Counted from the first letter of the stretch, positions 45,579 through 57,256 are shown. The stretch: DNA of 64,000 nucleotides from Arabidopsis thaliana (GCF_000001735.4 NC_003075.7:10727001-10791000); one strand, 5' to 3'. A program made the numbers and translations. Notes: generated by a model from the sequence alone, not told the origin.

Positions 45579-46933
45579 TCATCGGTGAAGGCGTCTGGTG
45601 CTGACAAGTTCAATGTCAAAAACGAGAGTTCCAAGAGTAGAACCTTCTCCATTGGCGAGACGTGTTGGGTTAAATATAGTCGTGAAGAGTCTCTGTCTGT
45701 CAAAGAACTGCAAACACAACAAGAAACAAACAAAGGATTTTTAAACCAATCTTTGGTACTATATGTTTCTGCAAACAATCTGAATAATATGACTGGTTCT
45801 CTAAAACTTTCATATCAAACAGATTGATACTAGTTCAAGTCCCTGTGGCTACTGAACATGACGTAACTAATTATGTTCTTATCACCTAAATAGTTTAGGC
45901 CTAAACCAAAACTAGCTTAAGAGTGTGGTGCACTAAGGCACTAAGCCAGGCCCAAAGCTAATCCATGTGGGACTCTAAAATAACATATGACTTTCATATT
46001 AAGATATTATATGAAAATGTTAAAGGAGAAAGAGGTGTGTGTGCACACATACGTTTGGTGGGAGAGGCTCCTGTGATGTATTCTGGTATCCCTGAGATGG
46101 AGGTATAACCACCCGACGAATCCCGCCTACTTTCATAGACCTCACAGCTGTTTCAATCCCCGGAATTACCTGCACATCAAAATGTTTCAGTCATCACAAA
46201 ACATCATCATAGAGACATAGAAGAAGTATTATCAACTTCAAAAACCCAAACCACTTAGTTTGTTACATCACTATTCAATGAAGAAATGTATCAAAGGTCA
46301 CACCTTTAAATCAAATTCAGATAATTTTTCAAGACCCATGTCACAAAAACTTGGACTTTATGCAACACATGATTGAGATAGAAGCATATAGAGATAAAGG
46401 TTTATACTTTGCTAGAACCAAGGACGAATGTGAAAGGAACAGCTTCACCATTACTATCTTTATGATCATATGTTGAATCAAATCTCCATCCTTGCTTCGC
46501 AGCTAATCTCCCATAGTAATGTATTTCAATCTAAAATTCAAAACTTTGCAAAATTGAATCAAATGGTTCGTTCATTTGCTGAAATCTATACAAAAATACA
46601 AAAACACAAAACCTGATCTCCTTCAATGGGAACGTCACCATCGCCGATTCGGAGGTCGAGAGCTTTAACGCCGCCGGAATTAGGGATTTCAGAGAAGTCG
46701 GCTAGTGCCGGAGACGAGAAGCAAAAGGAGGAGACGACGGAAGACGTGACGGCGATAATTGACAGAGATATTGATCTTCTAGATGCTGCTGCAACTGTCG
46801 ATGATGATGATGATGATGATGATGGTGCGGAAGAACGAGATGCGAAGATTCTGAGAGATGGCGGAGATGTGAAATGGACGGTGGTGATTAAGGGAGCACC
46901 TACTAGTGGTGTCCACGCGAAGCACCGAATCAT
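45579..46933 (-). CDS. FKBP17-1: FKBP-type peptidyl-prolyl isomerase, thylakoid lumen (AT4G19830-like)
   Basis: FKBP proteins catalyse cis-trans isomerisation of prolyl bonds. Minus-strand exons 46933-46613, 46530-46408, 46169-46053 and 45707-45579 (TGA) give 229 residues. The N-terminus is a bipartite targeting peptide: a Ser-rich chloroplast transit region with an eight-serine run, encoded by a trinucleotide repeat near 46800-46825, then a hydrophobic stretch ending ALADF, typical of lumen cleavage. The FKBP core follows: DGDVPIEGDQ, IEIHYYGRLAAKQGWRFDSTY, VPFTFVLGSS, GIETAVRSMKVGG, RRVVIPPSQGY, and TLGTLVFDIELVS. Several drug-pocket residues of canonical FKBP12 are replaced, as is usual for lumenal FKBPs, so isomerase activity is uncertain. 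The last exon has been copied repeatedly into the chitinase array to its left. Confidence 0.92.
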
Positions 46934-47335
46934 TTTTCTTTCCTTTTTATTTTATAAGGAAAGTATAAAAATGAAGGTACACATATTCTAGCTTTTGAGA
47001 GGTCAGAACTCAGAAGTGGATGGAATTTGATTTGGATTGGGTTGGGATTACGATAGTTGCTGCCAAAACCTTTCTAGTGGAAACAAGAATAAGCTACATA
47101 TTGTATTCCCTTATCAAACTTTAGTTTTGTGAATAAAGTGTTACGAAAGTGTAATAAGATAGATGAAAAAAACAAAAGAGGAAAAAGTAGGAGATAAAAC
47201 ATGATAGAATAAATTCTTGATCAAACCCCTTTACCTAGGGCTATATATGTACACATTTAATAGCTTTTCTCTGTCAAGTTGAATGTACTGATCAAGATAA
47301 CAAATTTATCAAAAATAAATACATCATACTGGTTT
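46934..47335. other. Divergent promoter region, FKBP / PP2-A1
   Basis: About 400 bases between two start codons on opposite strands. It is AT-rich and must hold both promoters. No feature can be assigned with confidence. Confidence 0.5.
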
Positions 47336-48701
47336 ATGAGCAAGAAACATTGCTCAGAATTATTACCAAATAAGATGTTTAGAAACCAAGACTCGAAATA
47401 CTTGATCCCGGTGCAGAAAGAAGCGCCACCGGTGACAACTTTACCGATGAAAGCTTCAACGGTGAAATCTCCACACAACTGTGAGGCCATTCTCAGAGAC
47501 GCAGATCCTCCGATCTCTCTCTCCTCTGTTAATCTCTCTGAACAGCTACGGTCTGGTGTTTTCTTGAAACCCAAGAAACAGGTTCATATTCTTTTTAAGA
47601 ATTAGCTCACTTGTGTTTCTATTTTCAGAAAATAACTACGCAAAACGGAGCCTTTAGGTAAACAAAATTGCAAACACAGAACTTCTGGTTCAAAAAAATT
47701 GAATCTCTCATTTCTAAAATAAAAAGTAGCTTAAAAAAATGATCAGATCACAAAACAAACGTTTCCATTCTGCTTGGTTTAGAAAGACATGATTGCTACT
47801 TCCACATAGGTTTCAAATGCTTCGAAAGATAAAATAAGATAGAACTAATGGACTAAAGTAACACTATCAAAATGGTAACTTTTTGTTAAGAAAATCAATC
47901 TTAATATATTTAAGACGGACCATGAATTCATTTGGTTTGATGATCTGCGTATAATATATATTAAACAGATCAAATATTGGGTGGACGAGAGAAACAGCAA
48001 CTGCTTCATGCTCTTTGCAAAGAACCTCTCTATAACTTGGTCTGATGACGTCAACTATTGGACTTGGTTTACCGAAAAAGAGTCACCAAAGTAAGATACG
48101 TTTCATTTAAATCCCATACTATGAATGTTACCACAAAATGAATATCTTTGTTACATATTTGATTTACAATAGAGTTGAGTATGAATCAAAGTATCCTTGA
48201 TAAATTCGAAACAGGTTACGACGTTTTAAGTTTGTGTGTGTATATTATAGCAATATTAATACGAATTTTGACCTATAATTATTAATGCAAAGTGACAAAC
48301 TTTAGTTTGTTTTGGATGATTTTTAAAGCGAGAATGTGGAAGCTGTGGGATTGAAAAACGTTTGTTGGCTCGACATCACGGGAAAATTCGACACGAGGAA
48401 CCTCACTCCGGGGATTGTTTACGAGGTAGTCTTTAAGGTGAAGCTAGAGGATCCGGCCTATGGATGGGACACGCCGGTGAACCTAAAGCTAGTCTTGCCT
48501 AACGGTAAGGAGAAACCACAAGAGAAAAAGGTGAGTTTGAGGGAACTTCCAAGGTATAAATGGGTCGATGTCAGAGTTGGCGAGTTCGTACCTGAGAAAT
48601 CCGCTGCCGGAGAGATCACTTTCTCAATGTATGAGCATGCGGCTGGTGTTTGGAAGAAAGGGCTCTCCCTCAAAGGTGTTGCAATTCGTCCCAAACAGTA
48701 A
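47336..48701 (+). CDS. PP2-A1: Phloem protein 2-A1 lectin (AT4G19840-like)
   Basis: PP2 proteins are sieve-element lectins; PP2-A1 is known to bind GlcNAc oligomers and high-mannose glycans. Exons 47336-47581, 47969-48090 and 48329-48701 (TAA) encode 246 residues. The first exon gives a variable N-terminus of about 80 residues (MSKKHCSELLPN) with no signal peptide, as expected for phloem PP2. The PP2 domain covers the rest: NCFMLFAKNLSITWS, VCWLDITGKFDTRNLTPG, YEVVFKVKLEDPAYGWD, KWVDVRVGEFV and GVAIRPKQ at the end. The neighbour 49657-50509 is a tandem paralogue with a last exon of exactly the same length (373 bases). No damage is visible. Confidence 0.95.
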
Positions 48702-49656
48702 TAATTGTTATGGCATAGAAAAACATAAATCTCCATATGCACCAATGGACCTTCTCAACATATATTTCACATCATGTCATGTGTGTATAATAAGGTTGTT
48801 CTATCGTATTTTTAGTTTTAATAATAACTTTAATGTTGGTGTTGAATAAACTCAAAACGAGTGTTTTGAAGGTTGTTATATTCGAATCAATTCATTTACA
48901 ATGTTCTAACTTTTAACGAGCTGACATGAATTTATTTTTGGTAAAAAAATAAAAAGTAGAAAGATTTTCTATGAACCTTAAACCTAGTTAGATCCTATCA
49001 AAACCCATATTTAATTTGGCATAAACAATATTTTCTAAACATGTGTAAAATATCCACATAATCTCTCAATTAGGCATTTTTGATAGATAATCTTAAAGGT
49101 ATATGAGCGAACAGTCTATATGCGTGGATCATGTTCACTTTTTAAAAGAGTATTCGAAAATTCCATTTTGGTGGAGAAAATGGAAGAATAAAGCTAGCTA
49201 ACATATCAAATGAAAAGTATAAAGAATCAAACATGTTTAACAAGACGTAAAAGAAAATGGAATATATTCCAATCAAAATTTTGTTTGCGATGTGTACGGT
49301 GTACCATTTGTTTAATTTATGTATTCTAAAGTTTGATGATACTTACAAAAATACACTAATGGAGAAGTCTACTATATATAGCCAAGAGCCCAAGAGGTTG
49401 GGTACAAGTCTAGGTAGTTCAGCTATTTTTGGATATTTTGACATAATTTAGATAATTTTGTGTTAAACATTTTGAGAATTTTTGGATTTCGACCATCAGA
49501 TAAGAAATTACTTAATCTAATGAATAATTTAGTTATACAAAACATTCAGGTCGGGAAGGTATAATCATGAAATTCCTCTATAAATAAGACCTGAATACAA
49601 TAGCTAGTAAAAGAAGAAGAAAACATATAACGAAAACACACAAAAATAATCAAGGA
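48702..49656. other. Intergenic between PP2-A1 and PP2-A2
   Basis: AT-rich; no gene. Near 49578 'tataaata' precedes the PP2-A2 ATG by about 80 bases and is a plausible TATA box. Confidence 0.6.
49578..49585 (+). promoter_or_regulatory. TATA box of PP2-A2
   Basis: TATAAATA in 'cctctataaataagacc', about 75-80 bases before the ATG at 49657. Confidence 0.6.
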
Positions 49657-50509
49657 ATGGGAATAATATGGTCTATCTTCTCAAAGACAAAGCCACATAA
49701 TAACAACGAAGACATACTAAAACATGCAGACTCTCCTCTTACTCATGATACGACGTCGTCATCTCAGGTCGACGATGACTTTTCCTTGAAGCACAAGACA
49801 GAGGTCGTAAATCTTTTTTCTTAGGTTTCATTGTCTAACTTTCCTCACCTTGTTAAATATGATACTAATAGTTATATTTTATTGATGTTGGAATCTCTTA
49901 TTCAGAAGAACTTGATAGAGGAAGATGAGGGTAAAGCGAAGAAAAACTGTTTCATGTTGTACGCGAGAGATCTCTCAATTACATGGGCAGAGTCTCAAAC
50001 AAATAAATATTGGAGTTGGTTCTCTGATCTTGACCAAACATCAAGGTTATGAGTTTTATTGTAAGAAAGTTACTTTTGTGTTTTTTTGTTTTTTTAAGAT
50101 TTCACTAAATTCTGCATATTTGTATACACTATACAGTGATGTAAGAACTGAGGTTGCAAAGATGGAACGAGTAGCTTGGTTAGAAGTTGTCGGAAAATTC
50201 GAGACGGAGAAACTAACTCCCAACAGTTTGTACGAGGTTGTGTTTGTGGTCAAGCTAATCGATTCTGCTAAAGGATGGGATTTTCGGGTTAACTTCAAAT
50301 TGGTTTTGCCAACCGGAGAAACCAAAGAGCGGCGAGAGAATGTGAACCTGTTAGAAAGGAACAAGTGGGTGGAGATTCCGGCCGGTGAGTTCATGATATC
50401 ACCAGAACATCTCTCTGGCAAGATTGAGTTTTCGATGTTGGAGGTTAAAAGTGACCAGTGGAAGTCTGGTCTTATTGTGAAAGGTGTTGCTATTAGACCC
50501 AAGAATTAG
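49657..50509 (+). CDS. PP2-A2: Phloem protein 2-A2 lectin (AT4G19850-like)
   Basis: A tandem paralogue of PP2-A1. The structure I support is 49657-49803, 49906-50045 and 50137-50509, giving 219 residues. This start encodes MGIIWSIFSKTKPHNNNEDI. The second exon then gives NCFMLYARDLSITWAESQTNKYWSW, matching NCFMLFAKNLSITWS in PP2-A1. The third exon is 373 bases, as in PP2-A1, and encodes VAWLEVVGKFETEKLTPN, YEVVFVVKLIDSAKGWD and GVAIRPKN. An uninterrupted frame from 49925 to 50509 also exists (194 codons). It reads exon 2 in the wrong phase and passes through the second intron, so I regard it as a gene-model artefact. The product is probably a GlcNAc-binding phloem lectin or a structural relative. 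Confidence 0.88.
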
Positions 50510-50654
50510 AAAATCCAAACTTGTAAGCTTAAACAATAATAAGAACACGAAATTTATTATGATGATGATTTATGTACACGAGGCATGAGATTTATTTGCT
50601 ATATACAGACACAAAGACACACTTGACGACACATTACAAAGGGAAGATGCGTTT

Positions 50655-53260
50655 TTATGCATCAACAGAGACACTTACAGCATTGAGCTCTACATGTTGT
50701 CTACCATCGCTTTGTGGTTGGACGGTTAAGGTTGCACGAGCTTCAGCTTGAGGGTTTTGATCATCTCCAGGTTGAGAGACTGATATGGAGTTCACGGTTG
50801 ACCCGGTTGTGCCGATATTGTTGTCATCTGATATGATGTCCCACGATTCTTTCACGGAAGCAACCTCGAGTCCATTCTCATGGAATTTCTCAAATTCATA
50901 TGTGGTGGGAAGGATGACATAATCGTTTACTGGGTTGTAGAACGGGTCTGGTTCGCCTACATTTAGCCATTTTTTGAGCATTCGGAAGACACGGTGATCG
51001 TTGAGGATTCCTCGGTGCTCACCAGGGACTCCAACTCTTGCTACTGCTTCAAGCCCATCCGCCTAGAAAAGAAACAACCGAAGGAACCGTTACAAAGAGA
51101 AATGATCAACCTAACTGATCGAATTCAAGATTTCCTTTCCTTGTGATGAGTTTATATAAGAAACACGATCATGCAACATACCATGGCAGATTCCATCGGG
51201 ACTGTGCCATCACCATCCACGCATATATATGTCGGCTGAGATTACAAGAATATATGATCTAAGGTTAGAAGATGATAAATTGATAAGAAGATAACTTATT
51301 GCCAATTGCAATGATAGTTGATACCTGAAAAAGGATAAAAATTGTGTTACCTGGAAGTATCTTAGATTCGTTAGATCTTTAACGGGCATCTTCTCATTCC
51401 CATAGCTGCAGCGGAGAATATAAATCAAATTTAGAAAAAGCGAAACAAGTTGTACGAAGAAACACTCAGTAACTGAGACCTCAAAACTAGAAATATTACC
51501 AAACACTATGAGGGGTTTCTAGATTGGTCCCATATATGTTATAGAATTTAACTTTCGGAGGCAGCTTGGCAGAGGCTAATACTTGCTTGGTTTTGTGAGC
51601 CCACTCCATGATCTTCCAGTTAAAAGGAAGATCGATCGACTCTCCACAATAATCAGCCTGAAAATTTGTGTCGAGTATAGGATCAGTCAATGCAACGTTT
51701 GTGTGTTTACAACTACGTGTCTACGTCATTTAATGAAAGATGGTGGTCACATGTAACTTACTGTATTATTCGAAAGAGATTTCGTAAAAACTTCAAGGCT
51801 CTCCAGGCTACAGTAAGACTCAAGAACAACATAAGAGGTTCCAACTCCATCATTGCTCTCTTTCTCTCTCCACAGCTCTAAGACGGGAGGGAGCTCCCAT
51901 TTAAAATACGGACAACACATCAGCTCATATATGGATGGACACTCAATAAGCTGAAACAAGTAGAAGAAACGTGAGGATAATTATATCAGCCAATCTCTAG
52001 AAGACATCAAACAAGCAAGATTTATAACTAAATTGCATTATTGTTGATTGATCGTTACCAGCTGATGCATGCTCCACTTAGAGACGAAAAAGTTCTGTTC
52101 CCAACCATTGACAAACGACATTCCATTCAATAAAGTCGATGTGATATATCCAGGAGCACCTGAATCAATAATGCGAAACCAATCAGTGTGGTAGTTGTCT
52201 CCAGTACTATCAGAAGTACCACAAGTCAGAGAACTTACCTCGAAATGGAGCAGCAATAGCAATCCAATTCTGTACATACTTCTCGAATATCTGATAACCA
52301 AAAACGTCAGATTCAGATGACAAGAAAAATCTTAGAAAAGACTTACGAATAAAGAAAGAGGGATTTGCATACATCACTATGCAGACCCATGAAACATTTC
52401 ACCAATAGTCCTCCCATAGAATGACTAATAACATTAATCTTCTTCTCTCCTGAGGCTTTATAAACAGTTTCCAACTTTTTAGCAAACTGGTCCAACGTTT
52501 CCTGCAGTCTAGACTCAATGCAAACACAAAACAGTCAATATACCGATCAACGTTTAGACCGAAGAAGAGATTAAGTATGCATTACCTGTTGCTTTGGCGG
52601 AAATCATAACCAAAACCAAAAAGGGTTTTCCCTTCTTCAAATCCCCATCCGATCATCTCAACAATCATCTCATGGAAATAGTACACAGACTCACGGCCAA
52701 CAATCTACATATAGAGTTCAAAGATCCCAATGAGAAAAGAGAAAGCTTTGAGAACAAATACATCCATAGCTCAAAAAACAAAACAGCTAGAAATTAAACC
52801 ATACCATATCAGGGTCTAAGACATCAATTGCATGTAGCCCAGCTCTGTCTTGAGGAACAACAATACTCGTTTTTGGATCAAGAGATATCGTTTTACCTGT
52901 TTCAGATATAAAAATGCTAAGAGCTTAACATGCAAAGCTGATGACTTTCTATATCACTTTCTTAATTTGCACAAATTGAAGTATTTATGAGAAAAAAAAG
53001 TAAAGACTTTTTTTACCAGTTGAAGGATCAAATCGAGACCACATCTTTGTTCGAAACTCATGATCAGCACCAAAGATCCTAACCCAAACACGTTCTTCGT
53101 TCCCGTTCTCATGATCAACGGCGTTTAGAATTGATCCAGCGATTCCTGGAACTAGAAGAACCGGGTTTAGATTCGGGTCAACATAGGGTTCCTGATTCCG
53201 ATTTCTGAGCTTCAGCAAAGCCTCTACTGATCTAATGATCTCTTCCAGTAATAGAGACAT
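50655..53260 (-). CDS. LCAT4: LCAT-like phospholipase (AT4G19860-like)
   Basis: A lecithin:cholesterol-acyltransferase-like alpha/beta hydrolase; plant members of this branch act as phospholipases A. Minus-strand exons: 53260-53017, 52896-52805, 52704-52586, 52508-52373, 52290-52239, 52159-52059, 51950-51762, 51657-51500, 51405-51351, 51235-51182 and 51062-50655 (TGA). The total is 535 residues and all phases agree. The start MSLLLEEIIRSVEAL has no strong signal peptide, which suggests a cytosolic enzyme. Visible motifs are PVLLVPGIAGS (oxyanion/lid entry), YDFRQSN, the nucleophile elbow VISHSMGGLLV, GDGTVP with the acidic residue, and GEHRGIL with the histidine. It lies tail-to-tail with PP2-A2, with only about 145 bases between the stop codons. 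Confidence 0.93.
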
Positions 53261-54183
53261 AATTGAATTGAATCGATTGCGAAGTAAATTGACGAAATCG
53301 TATTACCAAATTTGGGGAAATTAGGGTTGGTGAGAGAAATTGAAGGATTGAAGAAAAAGAGGTGAACAATAAAAGAAATTTTTGGAATATAAGCCGTACA
53401 AGTCAAGGTGGCAGAAAAATAATTGTCATAGTGATGGATCCATCTTCAAATGGATAACGCAAGAGTGACAATTGAATTATTGAGACATAAAAAGCAATAA
53501 TATAAAATATTATTTAACTCTAAAGTTTCGAGATACTTCAATACTTGGAATTATTTATAGACATGGGCACATTATTTTAGATTAAAACCAAGTTGTAATT
53601 TCTTTTACCAATTTGTTCTCTACCTTTTGTTTTTCTCATTACAGAAGCCCATACTCCAAACAGAACTCAGCATCTCTTTTATTGATGACGAATTGACGAT
53701 GGTTATAACTTTCTGAAGGACATAACTCAACTCAAGTGTGAAAGATTTTATCATTGGTGCGATTCTCATTTAGAGGAGAGAATTGTGTCGACCATGAGGC
53801 GAAGAGAAATCAATGTTTTTGTTCGTGAAGGATGACCCAGAAAGGGTTAATCCAAAAGATCATACCTACGGATTTTTAGTTTTGCAAGCCATCCCTACTT
53901 GTTAGTAAAGAAAGACTCAATTCATAGCATGATAACTCAAACAACAAATCAGATTCATTAATAACAAGGGATTAGACAAACACTAATATGCCATAGTAGC
54001 TAGTTTGACAAAATGTGCCTCTTAACCTTAACTAATTAATCTCATACACTTTGTTGCTCTCCTCTTGCCTCTGATTCCTTCTCCTCTATCCAACTGGTCA
54101 ACAATCCATCGTTCATACTATGTTATACTACAGTTAGATCCTACAAACTGATTTTGAACTGATCATACCTGAATACAAGTCAA
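53261..54183. other. Intergenic with F-box promoter and GST fossil pieces
   Basis: 53590-53700 resembles the upstream flank of the F-box genes ('accaatttgttctctacttttg'-like). 53670-53870 is a decayed copy of the GST gene's 3' end (see separate entry). No coding sequence is intact. Confidence 0.65.
53670..53870 (-). pseudogene. Fossil of GST last exon and 3' UTR (left copy)
   Basis: 'tgtcgaccatgaggcgaag' and 'gatgacccagaaagggttaa' match the end of the GST gene at 57700-57770 ('tgtcgatcatgaggcgaag', 'gatgatcccaaaagggttga'). The 3' UTR words 'aactttctgaag' and 'gacataactcaactca' are also shared. The frame is not intact. Confidence 0.8.
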
Positions 54184-55371
54184 TCAAACCGAGACAACGA
54201 GACAATGCAAGAGCTGACATGATATGGGGACAGTATACAAAACATCAACACTCTCAACAATTCCCCAAACTCCACCTCCATCACACTTCTCTATCGCGAT
54301 CACCGCACACCAAATCTTCTTCCTATTATTGGGGTTATGCTTCATATATCCTTCCCATAAAAGTAAGAGTTTCCCACCACATGCAACTAGTTTAGTCGTA
54401 TTACCACTTGAGCCACCATTCCTCATGTACTTATCATCTAGTGACTCTAACCCTTCCAATCTTTTCCAATAATCCTTTTGTATGTCATTGTCATACCACA
54501 ACAAGCGCATGTTCCAGAAGCCATATGAAACATTCTCAATCATACATTCTGACCTCAAAGCTGCACTTTTGTTTACACAATACTCCCATTTACATAGCTT
54601 CGTGTCGTAAGCACACATCTCGTTTACATTTCCAAACTCAATCTTTCCTTCAATCACTCCGCTTCTGTCAATGGAACACTTACGTACCTCACTACCCGGC
54701 TCAGGGAGGCCTTCCCAAGTCTGAGTCTTTGTATTGAACACCTCAGCCCATGGTTCGTCCTTTAATCCTTGGCAACCTCCCATTACGTAAATTTTCCCAT
54801 CGTGGAAACATGCCCAGGCATTCATTCGGGATACATTCATGCTCGGTGCATCGCGCCAAGTGTGACTGCAACAATCAAGCACCCGCACGGCGGAGTCGAC
54901 TGGACCGCCAAGTACATAAATCTCAGAACCAACTACAACGGTGGCTTTTGATACTGATGTAAACTTAGACGAGGTAAGCGGAACTAACATTTGTCCAGTT
55001 GTCTTCTTCTTCTTCCTTCTCTTCTTAATGATGGAGTTGGCTAGGGTTCGGTTAGGGTTAACTAAGAGTCTAAGCCATTGGGGAAATTGATAACTGGGAT
55101 CCCATAGACAGAGATAGACACACTGTTCAGTGCTTCCGAGGTGAGATCTGGTTGCGTAGAGCTCCGTGGAAGAGAGAATTGAGCGGAAGCTTTTCGAAAC
55201 GAGTGAGAGCGTTGGGTAGTACAATCTTGAGATCCGAGCTAAGCAGTGCACGACGATTTCTTCTGGAAGTAGAGAAAGCGACGGAGATGACGACGACGGA
55301 GGTGAATGTGGTGGAGACGAGTTCTTAGTCTTCTTCTTCTCCGGTGGTTCCACTTGAAAGTTCATAGCCAC
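54184..55371 (-). CDS. F-box/kelch-repeat protein (AT4G19865-like)
   Basis: F-box/kelch proteins act as substrate receptors of SCF ubiquitin ligases. This is a single-exon gene. ATGs at 55371 and 55365 are both possible. The second (MNFQVEPPEKK) aligns with the start of its paralogue, so the product has 393 or 395 residues. After a Ser/Pro-rich N-terminus comes the F-box (LPEEIVVHCLARISRLYYP then SLVSKSFRSIL, about 34-68). Kelch repeats follow: VVGSEIYVLGG, TWRDAPSMNVSR, HDGKIYVMGGC and TQTWEGLPEPG. The C-terminal plant-specific part ends WGIVESVDVL and LLHCLVVSV. The tandem neighbour 56054-57256 shares the whole layout. Nothing in the sequence names its target. Confidence 0.92.
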   Translation of the reverse strand: MAMNFQVEPPEKKKTKNSSPPHSPPSSSSPSLSLLPEEIVVHCLARISRLYYPTLSLVSKSFRSILSSTELYATRSHLGSTEQCVYLCLWDPSYQFPQWLRLLVNPNRTLANSIIKKRRKKKKTTGQMLVPLTSSKFTSVSKATVVVGSEIYVLGGPVDSAVRVLDCCSHTWRDAPSMNVSRMNAWACFHDGKIYVMGGCQGLKDEPWAEVFNTKTQTWEGLPEPGSEVRKCSIDRSGVIEGKIEFGNVNEMCAYDTKLCKWEYCVNKSAALRSECMIENVSYGFWNMRLLWYDNDIQKDYWKRLEGLESLDDKYMRNGGSSGNTTKLVACGGKLLLLWEGYMKHNPNNRKKIWCAVIAIEKCDGGGVWGIVESVDVLYTVPISCQLLHCLVVSV

Positions 55372-56053
55372 TGTGATTACAATCAGCGGCAGTGACGGGA
55401 TCTTGACTAAAATGGGTCAAATGAGAAAATATGAAGAGGACCAAAAAAAAAAAAAAGAGGACCTCTTTGGTATATAACAAAATAACCCTAGTGTTTTTTG
55501 TTTTACCAATGTGTTCCCTACTTTTGTTTTCGATCACAGAAGTCCCTTAATATGTAGATACTTCTAACCAACATTGTTTTTAACCGTGGAGATTGCAAAC
55601 TGTAACATATTAAACAGAATTTGTTTCTTTTCTCAAAACAAAGAATTCATGATGAAGTTACAATGTTAAAACAAAGTTTGAAAGATGTTAAAGACACAAC
55701 TCATGAGGAGGATATTTCTAACAAACTGAAGTCAGAAGTCACGAAACTCTACACAAAGTTTGAAAGATGGTTAGATCATCTACATGAGAAGACACTGTGT
55801 TGATCATGAGGCGAAAGGTAATCCATGTTGCACTCCTTTTTGCCTTTGCTTCCTTCTCCTCTTTCCAACTGGTCAACAATCCATTCATATATATATAATG
55901 TTATACATACTAACATCATATATGTACAGGGAAAAAAAAAAGAAGCATGAACTTTTTATAAAACTAAATGAACTCAAATTAACTAAGACAAGGGATCCAA
56001 AGATGGAGTTAAGGACTGACATACCTGGATACAACTTGTATCATACAAGTTAA
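55372..56053. other. Spacer between the two F-box genes
   Basis: Holds F-box promoter-like sequence ('aaccgtggagattgcaaactg', also at 57500) and the GST 3'-end fossil described separately. No intact gene. Confidence 0.65.
55621..55835 (-). pseudogene. Fossil of GST last exon and 3' UTR (middle copy)
   Basis: 'gtgttgatcatgaggcgaaa' followed by 'ggtaatccatgttgcactcc' matches the GST exon 6 end ('gtgtcgatcatgaggcgaag', 'tgtaatcgatgtttggtcc'). Upstream 'caatgttaaa' and 'ttaaagacac' also recur near 57580-57600. Only the extreme 3' end is present. The plus-strand open frame here is incidental. Confidence 0.75.
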
Positions 56054-57256
56054 TCAAACCGAGACAACGAGACAATGCAAGAGCTTGCATGATGTGGGGA
56101 CGATATGCACAACATCAACCCACTCAACAATTCCCCAAACCTTACCTCCATCACGCTTTTCTAACGCGATAACCGCGCACCAAATCTTCTTCCTATTATT
56201 GGGATTATGCTTCATGTACCCTTCCCATAAAAGTAAGAGTTTCCCACCACAGGCAACTAGTTTAGTCGTATTATCACTTGAGCCACCATTCCTCTTGTGT
56301 ATCTCTAATAGTGACTCCAACCCTTTTACCTTTTCCCCATATCCATCCGTTGACCACCACTTGCACCCGTAGTCGTCCTCCCAAGTGTAGTTATTAGCAA
56401 AGGTGTACAATACACTCTCCATCACACATTGGGACCTCGGAAATGCAACCTCGCCTTCACAGCATTCCCATTCACCTTGCTTTGGGTCATAAGCATACGT
56501 TTTTTGTGTATACCCAAAGTGAATCTTTCCTTCGATCTCTGCTATTCTGTAAATGGTACAGTTACGTATCTCAGTACCCGGATCAGAAAGGCATTCCCAA
56601 GTCTGAGTCTTTATATCGAATACCTCAGCCCATGGTTCGCTTTCTGATAATTTGTTGTACCCTCCAATTACGTAAATTTTCCCATCGTAGAGACATATGA
56701 AAGGCCTCTTTCGGGCTACGGTCATGCTAGGAGCATCGCGCCAAGTGTTACTGCGACAATCGAGGATTCGCACGGCCGAAGACAGTGCACCATCGACTTT
56801 TCCGCCGATCACATATATTTCAGAACCAACAGCTATGGCGGATTTTGATACAGGAGAAAGATTAGAAGAGGGAATTGGAACCAACAACTTTCCAATTGTC
56901 TTCTTCTTCTTCCTCTTCTTCTCAACCATGGAGTTGGCTTGATTAGGGTTAACCCAGAGTGTAAACCATTTGGGAAATTCAAAACTTTTATCAGATAGAC
57001 AGACATAGACACACTCTTCGGTGTTTCGGAGGTGAGATCTGGCTACATAGAGCTCGGTGGATGAGATAATTGAACGGAAGCTTTTCGAAACGATTGAGAG
57101 TGTTGGATAGTACGACCTCGAGATCCGAGCTAAGCAGTTCTCGACGATTTCGTCTGGGAGAGAAGACAACGAAGGAGATGAAGACGACGGAGTTGGTGAC
57201 GAAGCATTTGTCGTCCTCTTCGTCTTCTTCTCCGGTGGTTTTGCTTGGCGTTTCAT
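56054..57256 (-). CDS. F-box/kelch-repeat protein (AT4G19870-like)
   Basis: A single-exon paralogue of the preceding gene. The frame extends upstream to 57415, but the ATG at 57256 (MKRQAKPPEKK) aligns with the sibling start, and the upstream part is not conserved. I therefore prefer 400 residues. The F-box lies at about 34-70 (LPDEIVENCLARISRSYYP, SIVSKSFRSIISS). Kelch motifs follow: AVGSEIYVIGG, TWRDAPSMTVARKR, YDGKIYVIGGY and TQTWECLSDPG. The C-terminal block NTTKLVACGGKLLLLWEGY is nearly identical in both copies, which suggests recent duplication or gene conversion there. An SCF adaptor role is inferred from domain content. Confidence 0.92.
   Translation of the reverse strand: MKRQAKPPEKKTKRTTNASSPTPSSSSPSLSSLPDEIVENCLARISRSYYPTLSIVSKSFRSIISSTELYVARSHLRNTEECVYVCLSDKSFEFPKWFTLWVNPNQANSMVEKKRKKKKTIGKLLVPIPSSNLSPVSKSAIAVGSEIYVIGGKVDGALSSAVRILDCRSNTWRDAPSMTVARKRPFICLYDGKIYVIGGYNKLSESEPWAEVFDIKTQTWECLSDPGTEIRNCTIYRIAEIEGKIHFGYTQKTYAYDPKQGEWECCEGEVAFPRSQCVMESVLYTFANNYTWEDDYGCKWWSTDGYGEKVKGLESLLEIHKRNGGSSDNTTKLVACGGKLLLLWEGYMKHNPNNRKKIWCAVIALEKRDGGKVWGIVEWVDVVHIVPTSCKLLHCLVVSV

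Noticed and set aside
46626..46991. 121-codon plus-strand frame with an Asp run
   Set aside because: It is the antisense of the FKBP transit peptide; the Asp run mirrors the poly-Ser codons.
49925..50509. 194-codon single-exon PP2-A2 frame
   Set aside because: It reads the conserved second exon out of phase. The three-exon structure explains more and matches PP2-A1.
54224..54962. Several plus-strand open frames across the F-box gene
   Set aside because: They are antisense to a full-length F-box/kelch frame and have no domain signal.
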